A DNA stretch of 64,000 bases from Actinopolymorpha sp. NPDC004070. Its GTDB lineage: Bacteria > Actinomycetota > Actinomycetes > Propionibacteriales > Actinopolymorphaceae. The stretch's first letter is position 1. Each line of letters opens with the position of its first letter. Below, in pieces: positions 1 to 7,979 of this stretch. The stretch covers positions 124,001-188,000 of the forward strand of contig NZ_JBEXMJ010000004.1 of NCBI RefSeq assembly GCF_040610475.1, in the 5' to 3' direction. The notes beneath the pieces were generated by a model. That model saw only the letters and a list, made by a program, of their open reading frames with translations. It searched no databases and was not told the origin of the DNA. A program made the translations under genes and the position numbers.

Positions 1-804
1 CTGGCCTACGTCCTCGCGTTCTGGAACTACCGGCTCACCCGGCATCCGGGCGGGACCCTGCACGTCAACCGAGGCCTGATCACCACCCGCGCCACCAGCA
101 TCGAGGAGCGCCGGATGCGCGGCGTCGAACTCAGCGAGCCGCTCTCCCTGCGTCTCGCCGGCGGGGCGCGGTGCATCGCCATCGCCACCGGGCTACGTGT
201 CGGCCGGGGCGCCGAACGCGGCGGGTCGCTGCTGCTTCCCCCGGCGCCGCGCAAGGTCGCCCTGCGGGTGGCCGGGGATGTGTTCGGCGGCGTCGAGCCG
301 TACGTCACGCCGCTCGTCCCGCACGGGCCGCAGGCGGTGCGCCGCAGGTTCACCCGGGCGCTCGGGCTGACCGCGCTCCTGGTCCTCGCGCTGGCCGCGC
401 TGCACGAGGTCGCCGGACTTCCGGCGTGGGTGTGGCAGGCGTGGCTGGTGCTGCTCCCCTGCGCGGCGCTGGTCGCGGCGGACCGGGCGCGCAGCCTCGG
501 CCACGCGCTGCGCGACGGTGTGCTGGTCTGCCGGTTCGGTTCGCTCGTACGCCGCCGCAACGTACTGACCTGTGACGGCGTACTGGGCTGGAACCTCCGG
601 CAGTCGTTCTTCCAGCGCAGGGTCGGGTTGACGACGCTGGTGGCCACGACCGCGGCCGGCCGGCAGCACTACGAGATCCCGGACGTCGACACCGCCGAGG
701 CGGTACGGGTGGCCGACGCCGCCGTGCCCGGGCTGCTCACGCCGTTCCTGGTCCACGCCCACAGCTCAGAACGCCAGGAGCGGCCGGAGCGCCGGGCGCA
801 TTGA
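1..804 (+). CDS. PH-domain (bPH_2, YdbT-like) membrane protein, 5' partial
   Basis: The reading frame is open from the first base, so the gene starts outside the window. The visible 267 residues hold a bacterial PH (bPH_2/DUF304) unit, recognisable by LTRHPGGTLHVNRGLITTR followed by IEERRMRGVELSEP. Two hydrophobic segments (from about TALLVLALAALHEVAG and QAWLVLLPCAALVAA) come next, then a second PH-like unit that ends in QRRVGLTTLVATTAAG and a C-terminal helix. Alternating membrane pairs and PH units are typical of YdbT. The family has no firmly established biochemical role; a part in membrane or cell-envelope stress is suspected. A small YdbS-like partner gene would be expected upstream, outside the window. 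Confidence 0.85.
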   Translation: MAYVLAFWNYRLTRHPGGTLHVNRGLITTRATSIEERRMRGVELSEPLSLRLAGGARCIAIATGLRVGRGAERGGSLLLPPAPRKVALRVAGDVFGGVEPYVTPLVPHGPQAVRRRFTRALGLTALLVLALAALHEVAGLPAWVWQAWLVLLPCAALVAADRARSLGHALRDGVLVCRFGSLVRRRNVLTCDGVLGWNLRQSFFQRRVGLTTLVATTAAGRQHYEIPDVDTAEAVRVADAAVPGLLTPFLVHAHSSERQERPERRAH

Positions 805-810
805 CGAACG

Positions 811-1692
811 TCACTCGTCCGGGGTCTCGCTGAGCACACGTTCGGCGGCCCGCACGAAGTAGGAGACCGAGTCGGCCGGGCTGAGCGCCATCGCCCGCAG
901 GTGGTCGAACGCCAGGCTGTGGCGATAGACCTCGGCGTGACTCTCGACGTAGCGGTTGGCGGTCATGGTCTCGACGTACACCGCCTCCGGCTCGTGCGGG
1001 TTGGGAAACTCGAGGATGTCGAACGACCCGGCGCTGGACGGGTGCGCTCCCGCCGAGACCGGCAGCACCTGCACCGTCACGGTGCCCCGTTCGGCGTACT
1101 CCCGCAGCCGGTCGTACTGCTCTGCCATCACCTTGGCCGACCCGACCAACCACGTCAGCGCGGGCTCGGCGATGACCAGCCAGAACCGCAGCGGGTCCGC
1201 CTCGCGGGCCAGCAGGCGCTGCCTGGTCATCCGGGCCTCCACCCGGCGGTCGATCTCGGAGGGTGAGGAGAGGCCCATCGTGGCGCCGCGGATGATCTCG
1301 CGGGCGTAGGCCTCGGTCTGCATCAGACCGTGGATCACGTGCGCACTGTAGGAGCGCATGCCGGCGAGCTGCGCCTCGAGCTCGATGTAGTCGACGTAGT
1401 CGCTGGGCAGGAACTCCGCGTAGGCGTCCCACCAGCCCTTGGTGCGCGCCGTCCTGGTCTTGCTGAGGATCGCCGTGCGGCGGCCCTCCTCGACGTTGTA
1501 CAGGTCGAGGAGGAGGTTGAGGTCCTTCAGGCTGACCCCGACGATCGCGGTCTCGATCCGGCTGATCTTGGCGACCGACCAGCCGGTCCTCGCGGCAACC
1601 TCCTCCAACGTCACCTGGGCACGTTCGCGGAACATCCGTAGCTCCGCGGCGAGCCGGCGGCGCTGGATCGTGGGCGGTTTCGTACTCGGCAT
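811..1692 (-). CDS. XRE-family regulator with DUF5753 domain
   Basis: The 293-residue protein has an N-terminal helix-turn-helix (about residues 13-68; core VTLEEVAARTGWSVAKISRIE) followed by the long DUF5753 region seen in Scr1-type actinobacterial regulators (YIELEAQLAGMRSY, then IHGLMQTEAYAREII, then PALTWLVG). Such proteins usually sit beside DUF397 proteins or methyltransferase-like genes and are thought to act as local repressors or antitoxin-like regulators. Here no DUF397 gene is present. The divergent neighbours are a small Cys/Trp protein and a truncated methyltransferase. A GGGGAAG motif lies 4 bases before the ATG. It probably controls the divergent intergenic region, but I could not single out its operator. 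Confidence 0.9.
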   Translation of the reverse strand: MPSTKPPTIQRRRLAAELRMFRERAQVTLEEVAARTGWSVAKISRIETAIVGVSLKDLNLLLDLYNVEEGRRTAILSKTRTARTKGWWDAYAEFLPSDYVDYIELEAQLAGMRSYSAHVIHGLMQTEAYAREIIRGATMGLSSPSEIDRRVEARMTRQRLLAREADPLRFWLVIAEPALTWLVGSAKVMAEQYDRLREYAERGTVTVQVLPVSAGAHPSSAGSFDILEFPNPHEPEAVYVETMTANRYVESHAEVYRHSLAFDHLRAMALSPADSVSYFVRAAERVLSETPDE

Positions 1693-1900
1693 GCGTCTTC
1701 CCCGTTTGGCGTTGCTGGAAGGAGTTTGGTCATTCGATATTGCGGGAAGTAGTCCGTCTTCGCACCAGGTTCAGCCGAACCCGGACCGCACGACACAAGT
1801 GCAAATTTACGCATTGGTGTTGTCGGTGGCGTCGCTCGGGATTACGGTCGACTCAGGATCGTGCACCCAGAGCTATCACTCCACGGGGGAGGTTCGTGCG
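1693..1900. other. Divergent intergenic region between the DUF5753 regulator and its neighbour genes
   Basis: This 208-bp stretch separates the divergent starts. It has an AT-rich core around 1794-1822 (unusual for this sequence), where promoters and the regulator's operator would be expected. A GGGGGAGG ribosome site precedes the plus-strand gene by 8 bases. I see no exact palindrome and no convincing -35/-10 pair. Confidence 0.5.
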
Positions 1901-2320
1901 ATGGCAAGCACACCCGAGCCTCTGGGGCATTCGGGCTGGTTACCGACTTCGTACCCCGATCTCGGTCACCTCCCACCCCAGCATCACCGGCCTCCGCGGC
2001 CGGAAACCGAGACAGACACCGAGATCGCCACCGGGATCGACACCGAGGTCATCGCCGCCGTCGACCCCGAGGCGCTCACCGAGGCACTGACCGAACTGGA
2101 TCACCGCGCGAGAGATCTCGCGTCGATTCACCGACCGGACCGGGACCCGATCCGCTGGCACCGCCGCTGGGGTTCGCTCCCCTGGCTCGGGCACGACCGT
2201 CCGCCGCTGTGCGTCTTCTGCCGCCGGCCGTGGCGGTGTCCGCCCGCCGCCTGGGCGCACGCCCAGCTGTCCACCCCGAGGTGCTCCGCCCCCGAGCACC
2301 CCCGCCAGGAGGCCCCCTGA
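1901..2320 (+). CDS. Small Cys/Trp-rich hypothetical protein, partner of the DUF5753 locus
   Basis: This is a 139-residue protein of unknown function. The ATG follows a GGGGGAGG site with an 8-base spacer; the frame stays open upstream, but this is the only well-placed start. The first 85 residues are low-complexity, rich in Pro, Thr, Glu and Asp. The C-terminal part is the conserved-looking piece: LPWLG, then CVFCRRPWRCPPAAWAHAQL, with three cysteines and several tryptophans. I recall similar Cys-x2-Cys/WPCP motifs in short actinobacterial proteins found near XRE regulators. A zinc or peptide-binding role is possible but unproven. Its TGA overlaps the next ATG (TGATG), so the two are probably translated together. 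Confidence 0.6.
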   Translation: MASTPEPLGHSGWLPTSYPDLGHLPPQHHRPPRPETETDTEIATGIDTEVIAAVDPEALTEALTELDHRARDLASIHRPDRDPIRWHRRWGSLPWLGHDRPPLCVFCRRPWRCPPAAWAHAQLSTPRCSAPEHPRQEAP

Positions 2321-3255
2321 TGTCCACCCCTCCACCCGGACCCGCACCGAGCACCGTCGTGTCGCGCGCCGTCATGGCCGGCGACGACATGTCGGACGGC
2401 AATGCGTCCAGTGCACCCACCGAGGAGGAACGCCCCATCGTCACCGCCACCGGGCCACGCGCCGGCACCCCCACCGGTTCGCCCTCGCGCTCGCGTTCGG
2501 GACCCGAAGACCTCTCGCAGCGCGCACCGCGCAGGCTGCGGATCGACCCGGGCCAGCCCCTCGGCGCGGACGCCGCTCCCGCGTCCTACGACAGCGTGGT
2601 GGCGGTCGAACCTGTCCCCACGGTGCCGTACGCCTGGGTCCAGCTCGTCCGCCCGGGCGGACGGCTGACCGTGTCGTGGCGCAACCCGTTCGCCGGCTCG
2701 GTCGAGGCGCACCTCACCGTCACCGAGGACGGCCGGGCCACCGGGCACTTCGTCGGCTGGAGCGGCGCACCGGATCCGTGCGCGCCGGCGTCGATGGTGG
2801 CCGAGGCCGAAGGCGCGGTGCCGTGGTACCACACCACGACGAGCCTCGACCCGGACGCGATCTGGGAGGACCCGGCGGCATTGTTCGGGCTCGGCATCCG
2901 GCTGCCGAACCTGCGCTGGGCGCGCACCGGGCCGGGCAGGCACCAGACGGGCAGGCACCAGACGGGCCGGCACCAGGCGGGCCCCCCGGCCGGAGCCGCC
3001 TCGCCGGGCACCGCCCCGATCCGGCACTGGGTGTACGACGACACCTCCTGCGCGTCGGCCCTACGGCTGCCCTCCGGCGAGGTCCGGGTCGAACAACACG
3101 GCCCGCGGCTGCTGTGGCGCGAGGTCGAGTCGGCGTTCCGGTGGTGGGAGGAGCAGGGCCGGCCGACGTTCGAGCGGTTCGGGCTGAGCGTGACGTCGTT
3201 CGGCCAGTTCGCCTGGCTGGGCCACCGTTGCTCCGGTCGCATCTGGCGCCTCTGA
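2320..3255 (+). CDS. PCMT-like methyltransferase remnant lacking the SAM-binding half
   Basis: The protein has 311 residues. Residues 1-85 are Pro/Ser-rich low complexity. From about residue 88 it matches the second half of actinobacterial protein-L-isoaspartate-methyltransferase-like proteins: YDSVVAVEPVPTVPYAWVQL, then RPGGRLTVSW, then GRATGHFVGW, and near the C-terminus GPRLLWREVESAFRWWEEQGRP and LSVTSFGQFAWLG. The usual N-terminal Rossmann part with the glycine-rich SAM motif (like EIGTGTGYNAA) is absent, and no frame upstream encodes it. A 15-bp in-frame repeat (three copies from 2934, GRHQT) interrupts the middle. It is probably catalytically dead or a binding protein. The product call rests on motif memory. 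Confidence 0.65.
   Translation: MSTPPPGPAPSTVVSRAVMAGDDMSDGNASSAPTEEERPIVTATGPRAGTPTGSPSRSRSGPEDLSQRAPRRLRIDPGQPLGADAAPASYDSVVAVEPVPTVPYAWVQLVRPGGRLTVSWRNPFAGSVEAHLTVTEDGRATGHFVGWSGAPDPCAPASMVAEAEGAVPWYHTTTSLDPDAIWEDPAALFGLGIRLPNLRWARTGPGRHQTGRHQTGRHQAGPPAGAASPGTAPIRHWVYDDTSCASALRLPSGEVRVEQHGPRLLWREVESAFRWWEEQGRPTFERFGLSVTSFGQFAWLGHRCSGRIWRL
2934..2978 (+). repeat. 15-bp in-frame tandem repeat, 3 copies
   Basis: Unit GGGCAGGCACCAGAC occurs twice exactly, then once with two changes. It encodes repeated GRHQT/A in the methyltransferase-like protein and probably arose by slippage. Confidence 0.9.
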
Positions 3256-3417
3256 CTCTGCTCGTGGCGGGGCGCCGGTCGACGGCGCCCCCGCCGTCCG
3301 CAGGTTCACGCTCCGTCCCGGTTTGCGAGGCGCTCGGGGCGGACACAATTCGTGGCATCTCGCACACTCTGTGCGACGCCTCGTGCACGCCACTCCCGCC
3401 CGGGGGAACGACGAACC

Positions 3418-4458
3418 ATGGATCCCTCCGTTCGGCACAGCCGGACCGCCACCCGTCCCGTCGCACGTTCGGGCAGCAGCCTCCACCGCCGGCGCGGCCC
3501 GGGGCCCGACCGCGCGGTGCGGCCCGACCGCGGTCCACGACGCGGCACCAGAGGCCACCTCGTCGAGCACGAGGAGCCCCTCGACGTCAGCGTGATCCTG
3601 CCCTGTTTCAACGAGGAGCAGCACGTGATGGCCGAGATCGAGCGCACCGTGGCCGCGATGGAGACCAGCGGTTACAGCTACGAGATCCTGGCGATCGACG
3701 ACGCCTCCACCGACGACACGCTGAAGGTCCTGCGGTCGGCGGAGGACCGGTTCACTCGACTGCGGGTGATCGCGTTCGCCATGAACGGCGGCTCCGGGAC
3801 GGCCCGCCGGATCGGCACCCAGCAGGCCCGCGGCGACATCGTGGTGTGGACCGACGCCGACATGTCCTACCCCAACGAACAGATCCCCGAGCTGGTCGGC
3901 GTCCTCGAGCAGGACCCGACCATCGACCAGGTGGTGGGTGCACGCACCAGCGAACAGGGCTCGCACCGTTTCATGCGGGTGCCGGCGAAGTGGATGATCC
4001 GCAAGATCGCCGAGGGGCTGACGAACACCCGGATCCCCGACCTCAACTCCGGCCTGCGGGCGTTCCGCCGCGAGGTCTCGCTGCCGTACCTCCGGCTGTT
4101 GCCGGCCGGATTCTCCTGCGTCACCACGATCACCATGGCGTTCCTGCACAACCAGCACGGCATCAGGTACGTCCCGATCCCGTACGCCAAACGGTCTGGC
4201 ACGTCGAAGTTCCACTTCGTGAAGGACGCCTACCGCTACATCCTCCAGGTGCTGCGGATGGTGATGTACTTCAACCCGCTGAAGGTGCTGATGCCGCCGT
4301 CGCTGGCGCTGCTGACCCTGGGCAGCGGGAAGGCGGTGTACGACGTGGTCGCCAATCCCGTACGGCTGGCCAGCAACACCCTGCTGATCCTGCTGACCGG
4401 GCTGATCATCGCCTCGCTGGCGCTGCTGGCCGACCTGATCGTGCGCTCGCGGACCTGA
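3418..4458 (+). CDS. GT2 family glycosyltransferase (polyprenyl-phosphate sugar synthase type)
   Basis: The 346-residue protein has a GT-A domain from about residue 58: VSVILPCFNEEQHV, AIDDASTDDTL, NGGSGTARRIGTQQARG and the catalytic/metal motif WTDADMSYP. The order and spacing resemble dolichol- or polyprenyl-phosphate mannosyl/glucosyl synthases. The C-terminus holds two hydrophobic stretches (about LMPPSLALLTLGSG and LLILLTGLIIASLALLADLIV) that would anchor it in the membrane. The start is uncertain; the chosen ATG leaves about 55 basic, disordered residues before the domain. It lies 3 bases before a gene for a GT-C-like membrane protein, which fits a model where this enzyme charges a lipid carrier used by the two downstream proteins. 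Confidence 0.85.
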   Translation: MDPSVRHSRTATRPVARSGSSLHRRRGPGPDRAVRPDRGPRRGTRGHLVEHEEPLDVSVILPCFNEEQHVMAEIERTVAAMETSGYSYEILAIDDASTDDTLKVLRSAEDRFTRLRVIAFAMNGGSGTARRIGTQQARGDIVVWTDADMSYPNEQIPELVGVLEQDPTIDQVVGARTSEQGSHRFMRVPAKWMIRKIAEGLTNTRIPDLNSGLRAFRREVSLPYLRLLPAGFSCVTTITMAFLHNQHGIRYVPIPYAKRSGTSKFHFVKDAYRYILQVLRMVMYFNPLKVLMPPSLALLTLGSGKAVYDVVANPVRLASNTLLILLTGLIIASLALLADLIVRSRT

Positions 4459-4461
4459 CAG

Positions 4462-6159
4462 ATGGCCGAACCCCTTCCGGACGCGGCCCGCGGGACCGCC
4501 GACCGCGCCGGCGCCGGTACGTCCACGGATCCGGGCGGCGCCGCTCACGAACACGTGGCGATCCGTCCGCCGCAGCGCGACGCCACCGGTGAGGCCGCCC
4601 TGATGACGCTGCGCCGGGCGGTCGCGGTGGCCACCGACTGCCTGCTCGGTCTGACGGTCGTCGTGGTCGCGGTGCTCTACCGGCTGCCGCCGATCCCGTC
4701 CGACCCGATCAACTACCTCGTCGCCGCGCGGAACTTCCCGCACCATCCGGTGGGCGCCATCGAGCACCAGTACCTCCGCATCGGCCTGGTCCTCCCCCTC
4801 CGCCTCACCTATGACCTCTTCGGCTACTCCCAGGTGGCCTATCTCGTCGTACCCATCCTCGCGGCGCTCCTGCTCGTCATGAGCGTGCACGCCCTCGGCA
4901 GCCTGCTGTTCAATCGGTACGTCGGTGTGGCCGCCGCACTGCTGACGCTGACCAACTCGGTGGTGTTCCCCGACCTGACCCAGCCGGGTCCCGACGTGCC
5001 GGCGGCCGCCCTCCTGGTCACCGCGTTCGTCCTCGCCCTCGCGCTGCGGCAGCGCCGGCCGTGGCCCTGCGCGACCCCGCGGCGCGAGGTCGGCGTCCTG
5101 CTCGCGATCGGTGGGCTGCTCGGCTGGAGCTATCTGTGCCGCGAGTACGTCGTCTTCTGCTGGCCGGCGGTTCCGCTGCTGCTCCTTCACCGGCTCCCGT
5201 GGCGGCGGCTGCTGTGGATCGTCGTCCCGCTGGCGGTCGTCGCGATCGGCGAGGCGATCCTCGGGTGGCTGACCTTCCACGACCCGCTGGCCCGCCTGCA
5301 CGCCTCGAGCAGCCATGGTTCCGGGCCGCCGATAGCAACCGACTACCTCGACCAGGCCCGCTCCTGGTACCTCCTCCGCTTTCCGGAGATCCTGCGGTCC
5401 TCACCGGAGGGATGGTGGCTGCGGATGACGGCCGTCGCCGCGATCGCGGGGACCGTGTTCTCCCGGCGGCTGAGGTTCCTGGGGGCGTGGGCCGCACTGT
5501 TCTTCCTGCCGCTGGTGATCCTGGGCGGCTGGGCGAACCCGCACGCACCGATGCTGCGGCTCTACCTCCCGAGGTACTGGGTGCCGCTCGTCCCCACGCT
5601 CGCCCTGGCCTGCGCCGGGGTGACGTACCTGCTGCTGCGGTACGCGACCCACCTCCTGGTGCGGTACGTGACCGCGACGAATCCCCGGGGAAAGTGGATC
5701 GCGCGGGTCGCCGGGATGCTCACTCTTCTGGCTGTCGTCGTCCCGGTAGGGGTGTCCCAGCAGGCGCGGGCCACCAACATGTCCGTACCACTCAACCGGG
5801 CGTACGCCGCCAACGGCGGCACGCATTTCGAGCAACTCCGTACCTGGTTGGCCGGCCACCGGAGCGAGGTACGCACCATCTGGGGTGAGCACCGCACCCT
5901 GCGGATCATGGGGTTCTTCGCCAACTCCCCGGCCGGAACGCCGGTGTGGAAGGGACACCTTCGCACGTGGTCGAAGGCCGGCGCGAAGCCGGCGAGCGGC
6001 GACCACGTGCTCCTGTACAGCGCCTACTCCGACGCCTGCCAGCCGTGCCGGCTCAACGTCGAGCACACCCTCGGCATCCATCCGGTACGGCCACCGACCA
6101 GCTGGCATCTCGTCTTCACCACCGGGGACCGGGTGGTCCAGCTGTACCGGGTGGGCTGA
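4462..6159 (+). CDS. GT-C-like multi-span membrane glycosyltransferase, copy 1
   Basis: This is a 565-residue polytopic protein. After a polar N-terminal tail (about 45 residues) comes the first membrane segment (CLLGLTVVVVAVLYRL), then an outer loop PSDPINYLVAARNFP whose Asp sits where ArnT/PMT (GT-C, GT39/83) enzymes carry the catalytic acidic residue. Many further hydrophobic helices follow. The C-terminal outer part contains YAANGGTHFEQLRTWL and DHVLLYSAYSDACQPC, with a CxxC at 526-529. The next gene is a clear paralogue. I infer transfer of a sugar from a polyprenyl phosphate to an extracytoplasmic acceptor; the acceptor is unknown. It starts 3 bases after the GT2 gene and so is probably co-expressed with it. 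Confidence 0.75.
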   Translation: MAEPLPDAARGTADRAGAGTSTDPGGAAHEHVAIRPPQRDATGEAALMTLRRAVAVATDCLLGLTVVVVAVLYRLPPIPSDPINYLVAARNFPHHPVGAIEHQYLRIGLVLPLRLTYDLFGYSQVAYLVVPILAALLLVMSVHALGSLLFNRYVGVAAALLTLTNSVVFPDLTQPGPDVPAAALLVTAFVLALALRQRRPWPCATPRREVGVLLAIGGLLGWSYLCREYVVFCWPAVPLLLLHRLPWRRLLWIVVPLAVVAIGEAILGWLTFHDPLARLHASSSHGSGPPIATDYLDQARSWYLLRFPEILRSSPEGWWLRMTAVAAIAGTVFSRRLRFLGAWAALFFLPLVILGGWANPHAPMLRLYLPRYWVPLVPTLALACAGVTYLLLRYATHLLVRYVTATNPRGKWIARVAGMLTLLAVVVPVGVSQQARATNMSVPLNRAYAANGGTHFEQLRTWLAGHRSEVRTIWGEHRTLRIMGFFANSPAGTPVWKGHLRTWSKAGAKPASGDHVLLYSAYSDACQPCRLNVEHTLGIHPVRPPTSWHLVFTTGDRVVQLYRVG

Positions 6160-6177
6160 ACCGATCGGGAGACGACG

Positions 6178-7926
6178 ATGAACCCCGTGACGCCGGACGA
6201 CGACCGGACCAGCGCAGCCGACGCCAGCGCAGCCGTCACCACCAAGGCCGGCACCACCGAAGCCGGCACCACCAAAGCCGGCAACGAGGCCGAAGCCGCG
6301 CGCCCCGGCACCGAAACCGACGCCGCACCGGACATGGCCTCGCCGCCGCGAGCACGCGACCGCGCGCGGCCGCTCACTCCCGGCCTGGTGGCCAGCCTGC
6401 TGGTCGACGGCGCGATCGCCGCCGTGGTGGCGGTGGTCTGCGTGCTCTACCGCGTGCCGCCCTATCCCTCCGACCAGCTCAACTACTTCGACGCGGCCAC
6501 GACCTTTCCCAGTGACCCGACCTATGCCGCAGTGCACCAGTTCCTGCGGATCGGGCTGATCGTCCCGCTGCGGCTGGCGCAGGAGGTGTTCGGCTACTCC
6601 CAGACGGCGTACCTCATCGTGCCGGTGCTCGCCGCGCTGCTGCTGGTGATGAGCGTGCACGCGCTCGGCACCCTGTTGTTCAACCGGTTCGTCGGCGTGG
6701 CCGCGGCCTTGCTGACGTTGTTCAGCTCACTGGTGTTCCCCGACCTCACCCAGCCGCTGCCCGACCTGATGGCCACCGCCCTGCTGACGGCGGCGCTGGT
6801 GCTGACCGTGGCGCTGCGGCAGAACCGCCCGTGGGCCGCCGCGACCCGCCGGCGCCGGATCACCACCCTCCTCGCCGTCGGCGTACTGCTCGGCTGGAGC
6901 TACCTCACCCGCGAGTACATCGTCTTCTGCTGGCCGCTGGTGCCCCTGCTGCTCGCCCGCAGGGTCCGGGTGCGGCAGTGGCTCTGGATCGCCCTTCCGC
7001 TGGCCGTCGTCGCGGTCGGGGAGACCGCGCTCAACGCGGTGGTCTTCCACGACCCGCTGGTCCGACTGCGGGCCGCGGCCGAGCACGGATCGGCGCAGCC
7101 GCCGGCATCGTACGACTACATCGGGCGAAGCCCGTGGTGGTATCTCACCCGGCTGCCCACGATCCTGTTCACCACGCCGGAGGGGATGTTCCTCAAGGCC
7201 GCCGTGGCCGGCATCGTGGTCGGCGCGCTCTTCTCCCGGCGAATCTTCTTCCTGCTGGTGTGGGCGCTGCTGTTCTACGTCCCGCTGGTGATGCTGGGCG
7301 GGCTGATCGACCCGGAGGCGCCGAGGCTGCGGATCCCGAAGGAGCGCTACTGGTTGCCGCTCGTGCCCGCCCTCCTGCTCGCGGCCGCCGCGGGGCTGTG
7401 GCTGCTGCTGGACAATCGCGCCCGGGCGGTGCCGTTCCTGCGTGACCGCACCCGGCTGGCCGCTGCCGTGGCCGGCGTCGCCACCCTCGTCGTCGCCGCC
7501 GCCCCGGCCGGGCTGGCCCAGCACGCCCGGGTCCGCGACATGTCCGGCCCGCCCGGCCAGGTGAACCAGACGTACGCCGCCAACGGCGGGACGCAGTGGG
7601 AGATGTTCCGGTCCTGGCTGGACGCGCACCAAGGCGACGTCCACACGATCTGGGCGGACAGGCGCAGCATCCGGACGGTGGGCGTCTTCACCCACCCCCC
7701 GATCGGCGGGGCGTTCTGGCACGGCCGGCTGCGGGTGCTGTCAGCCGGGGCCAGGCCGGCCGCGGGAGACCACGTCCTCCTCTACAGCGCGTACTCCGAT
7801 GTCTGCTGGTTCTGCCGGCGCAACGAGGAACGGCTCCTCGGGGGCCGGCCCCTGCGTCCGCCGGCGAACTGGCACCGCGTCTTCGGCAGCCGCAACCGGA
7901 TAGTCGAGGTCTACCAGGTCCGCTGA
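6178..7926 (+). CDS. GT-C-like multi-span membrane glycosyltransferase, copy 2 (tandem paralogue)
   Basis: The 582-residue protein is alignable with the preceding one along its length: SDQLNYFDAATTFP for the first loop with the acidic residue, FGYSQTAYLIVPVLAALLLV, GWSYLTREYIVFCWPLVPLL, YAANGGTQWEMFRSWL, and the tail YSAYSDVCWFC with a CxxC at 543-546. The long N-terminal tail (about 75 residues) carries a 15-bp repeat encoding AGTTE/K. A GGGAGA site precedes the ATG by 6 bases, and the gap to copy 1 is 18 bases. The pair is a tandem duplication that has diverged, so the two may act on different sugars or acceptors. This is the end of the GT2/GT-C operon. Confidence 0.75.
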   Translation: MNPVTPDDDRTSAADASAAVTTKAGTTEAGTTKAGNEAEAARPGTETDAAPDMASPPRARDRARPLTPGLVASLLVDGAIAAVVAVVCVLYRVPPYPSDQLNYFDAATTFPSDPTYAAVHQFLRIGLIVPLRLAQEVFGYSQTAYLIVPVLAALLLVMSVHALGTLLFNRFVGVAAALLTLFSSLVFPDLTQPLPDLMATALLTAALVLTVALRQNRPWAAATRRRRITTLLAVGVLLGWSYLTREYIVFCWPLVPLLLARRVRVRQWLWIALPLAVVAVGETALNAVVFHDPLVRLRAAAEHGSAQPPASYDYIGRSPWWYLTRLPTILFTTPEGMFLKAAVAGIVVGALFSRRIFFLLVWALLFYVPLVMLGGLIDPEAPRLRIPKERYWLPLVPALLLAAAAGLWLLLDNRARAVPFLRDRTRLAAAVAGVATLVVAAAPAGLAQHARVRDMSGPPGQVNQTYAANGGTQWEMFRSWLDAHQGDVHTIWADRRSIRTVGVFTHPPIGGAFWHGRLRVLSAGARPAAGDHVLLYSAYSDVCWFCRRNEERLLGGRPLRPPANWHRVFGSRNRIVEVYQVR

Positions 7927-7943
7927 GGCCGGCCGGCGCCACG

Positions 7944-7973
7944 CCGGTCCGGGTCGGTCCGCTCCCGGTCCGG
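7944..7973. terminator. Probable bidirectional terminator hairpin between convergent genes
   Basis: CCGGTCCGGG and CCCGGTCCGG form a 10-bp stem with one T-T mismatch and a 10-base loop. It lies in the 53-bp gap between the GT-C copy 2 stop and the stop of the minus-strand dehydrogenase gene. There is no T tail, as usual for actinobacterial hairpin terminators. Confidence 0.5.
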
Positions 7974-7979
7974 TCCCGG

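Noticed and set aside
1439..1900. A longer start for the small Cys/Trp protein
   Set aside because: It would overlap the DUF5753 gene on the other strand and the AT-rich divergent promoter region; the ATG at 1901 has a proper ribosome site.
1901..3255. A ribosomally made peptide cluster (precursor plus PCMT-type maturase)
   Set aside because: The methyltransferase lacks its SAM domain and there is no ATP-grasp or lanthipeptide enzyme; the small protein has no clear leader/core pattern.
3061..5316. A 751-residue minus-strand protein
   Set aside because: It is antisense to the GT2 and GT-C genes, has shadow-like Arg/Gly/His composition and no domain; such frames are normal in very GC-rich DNA.
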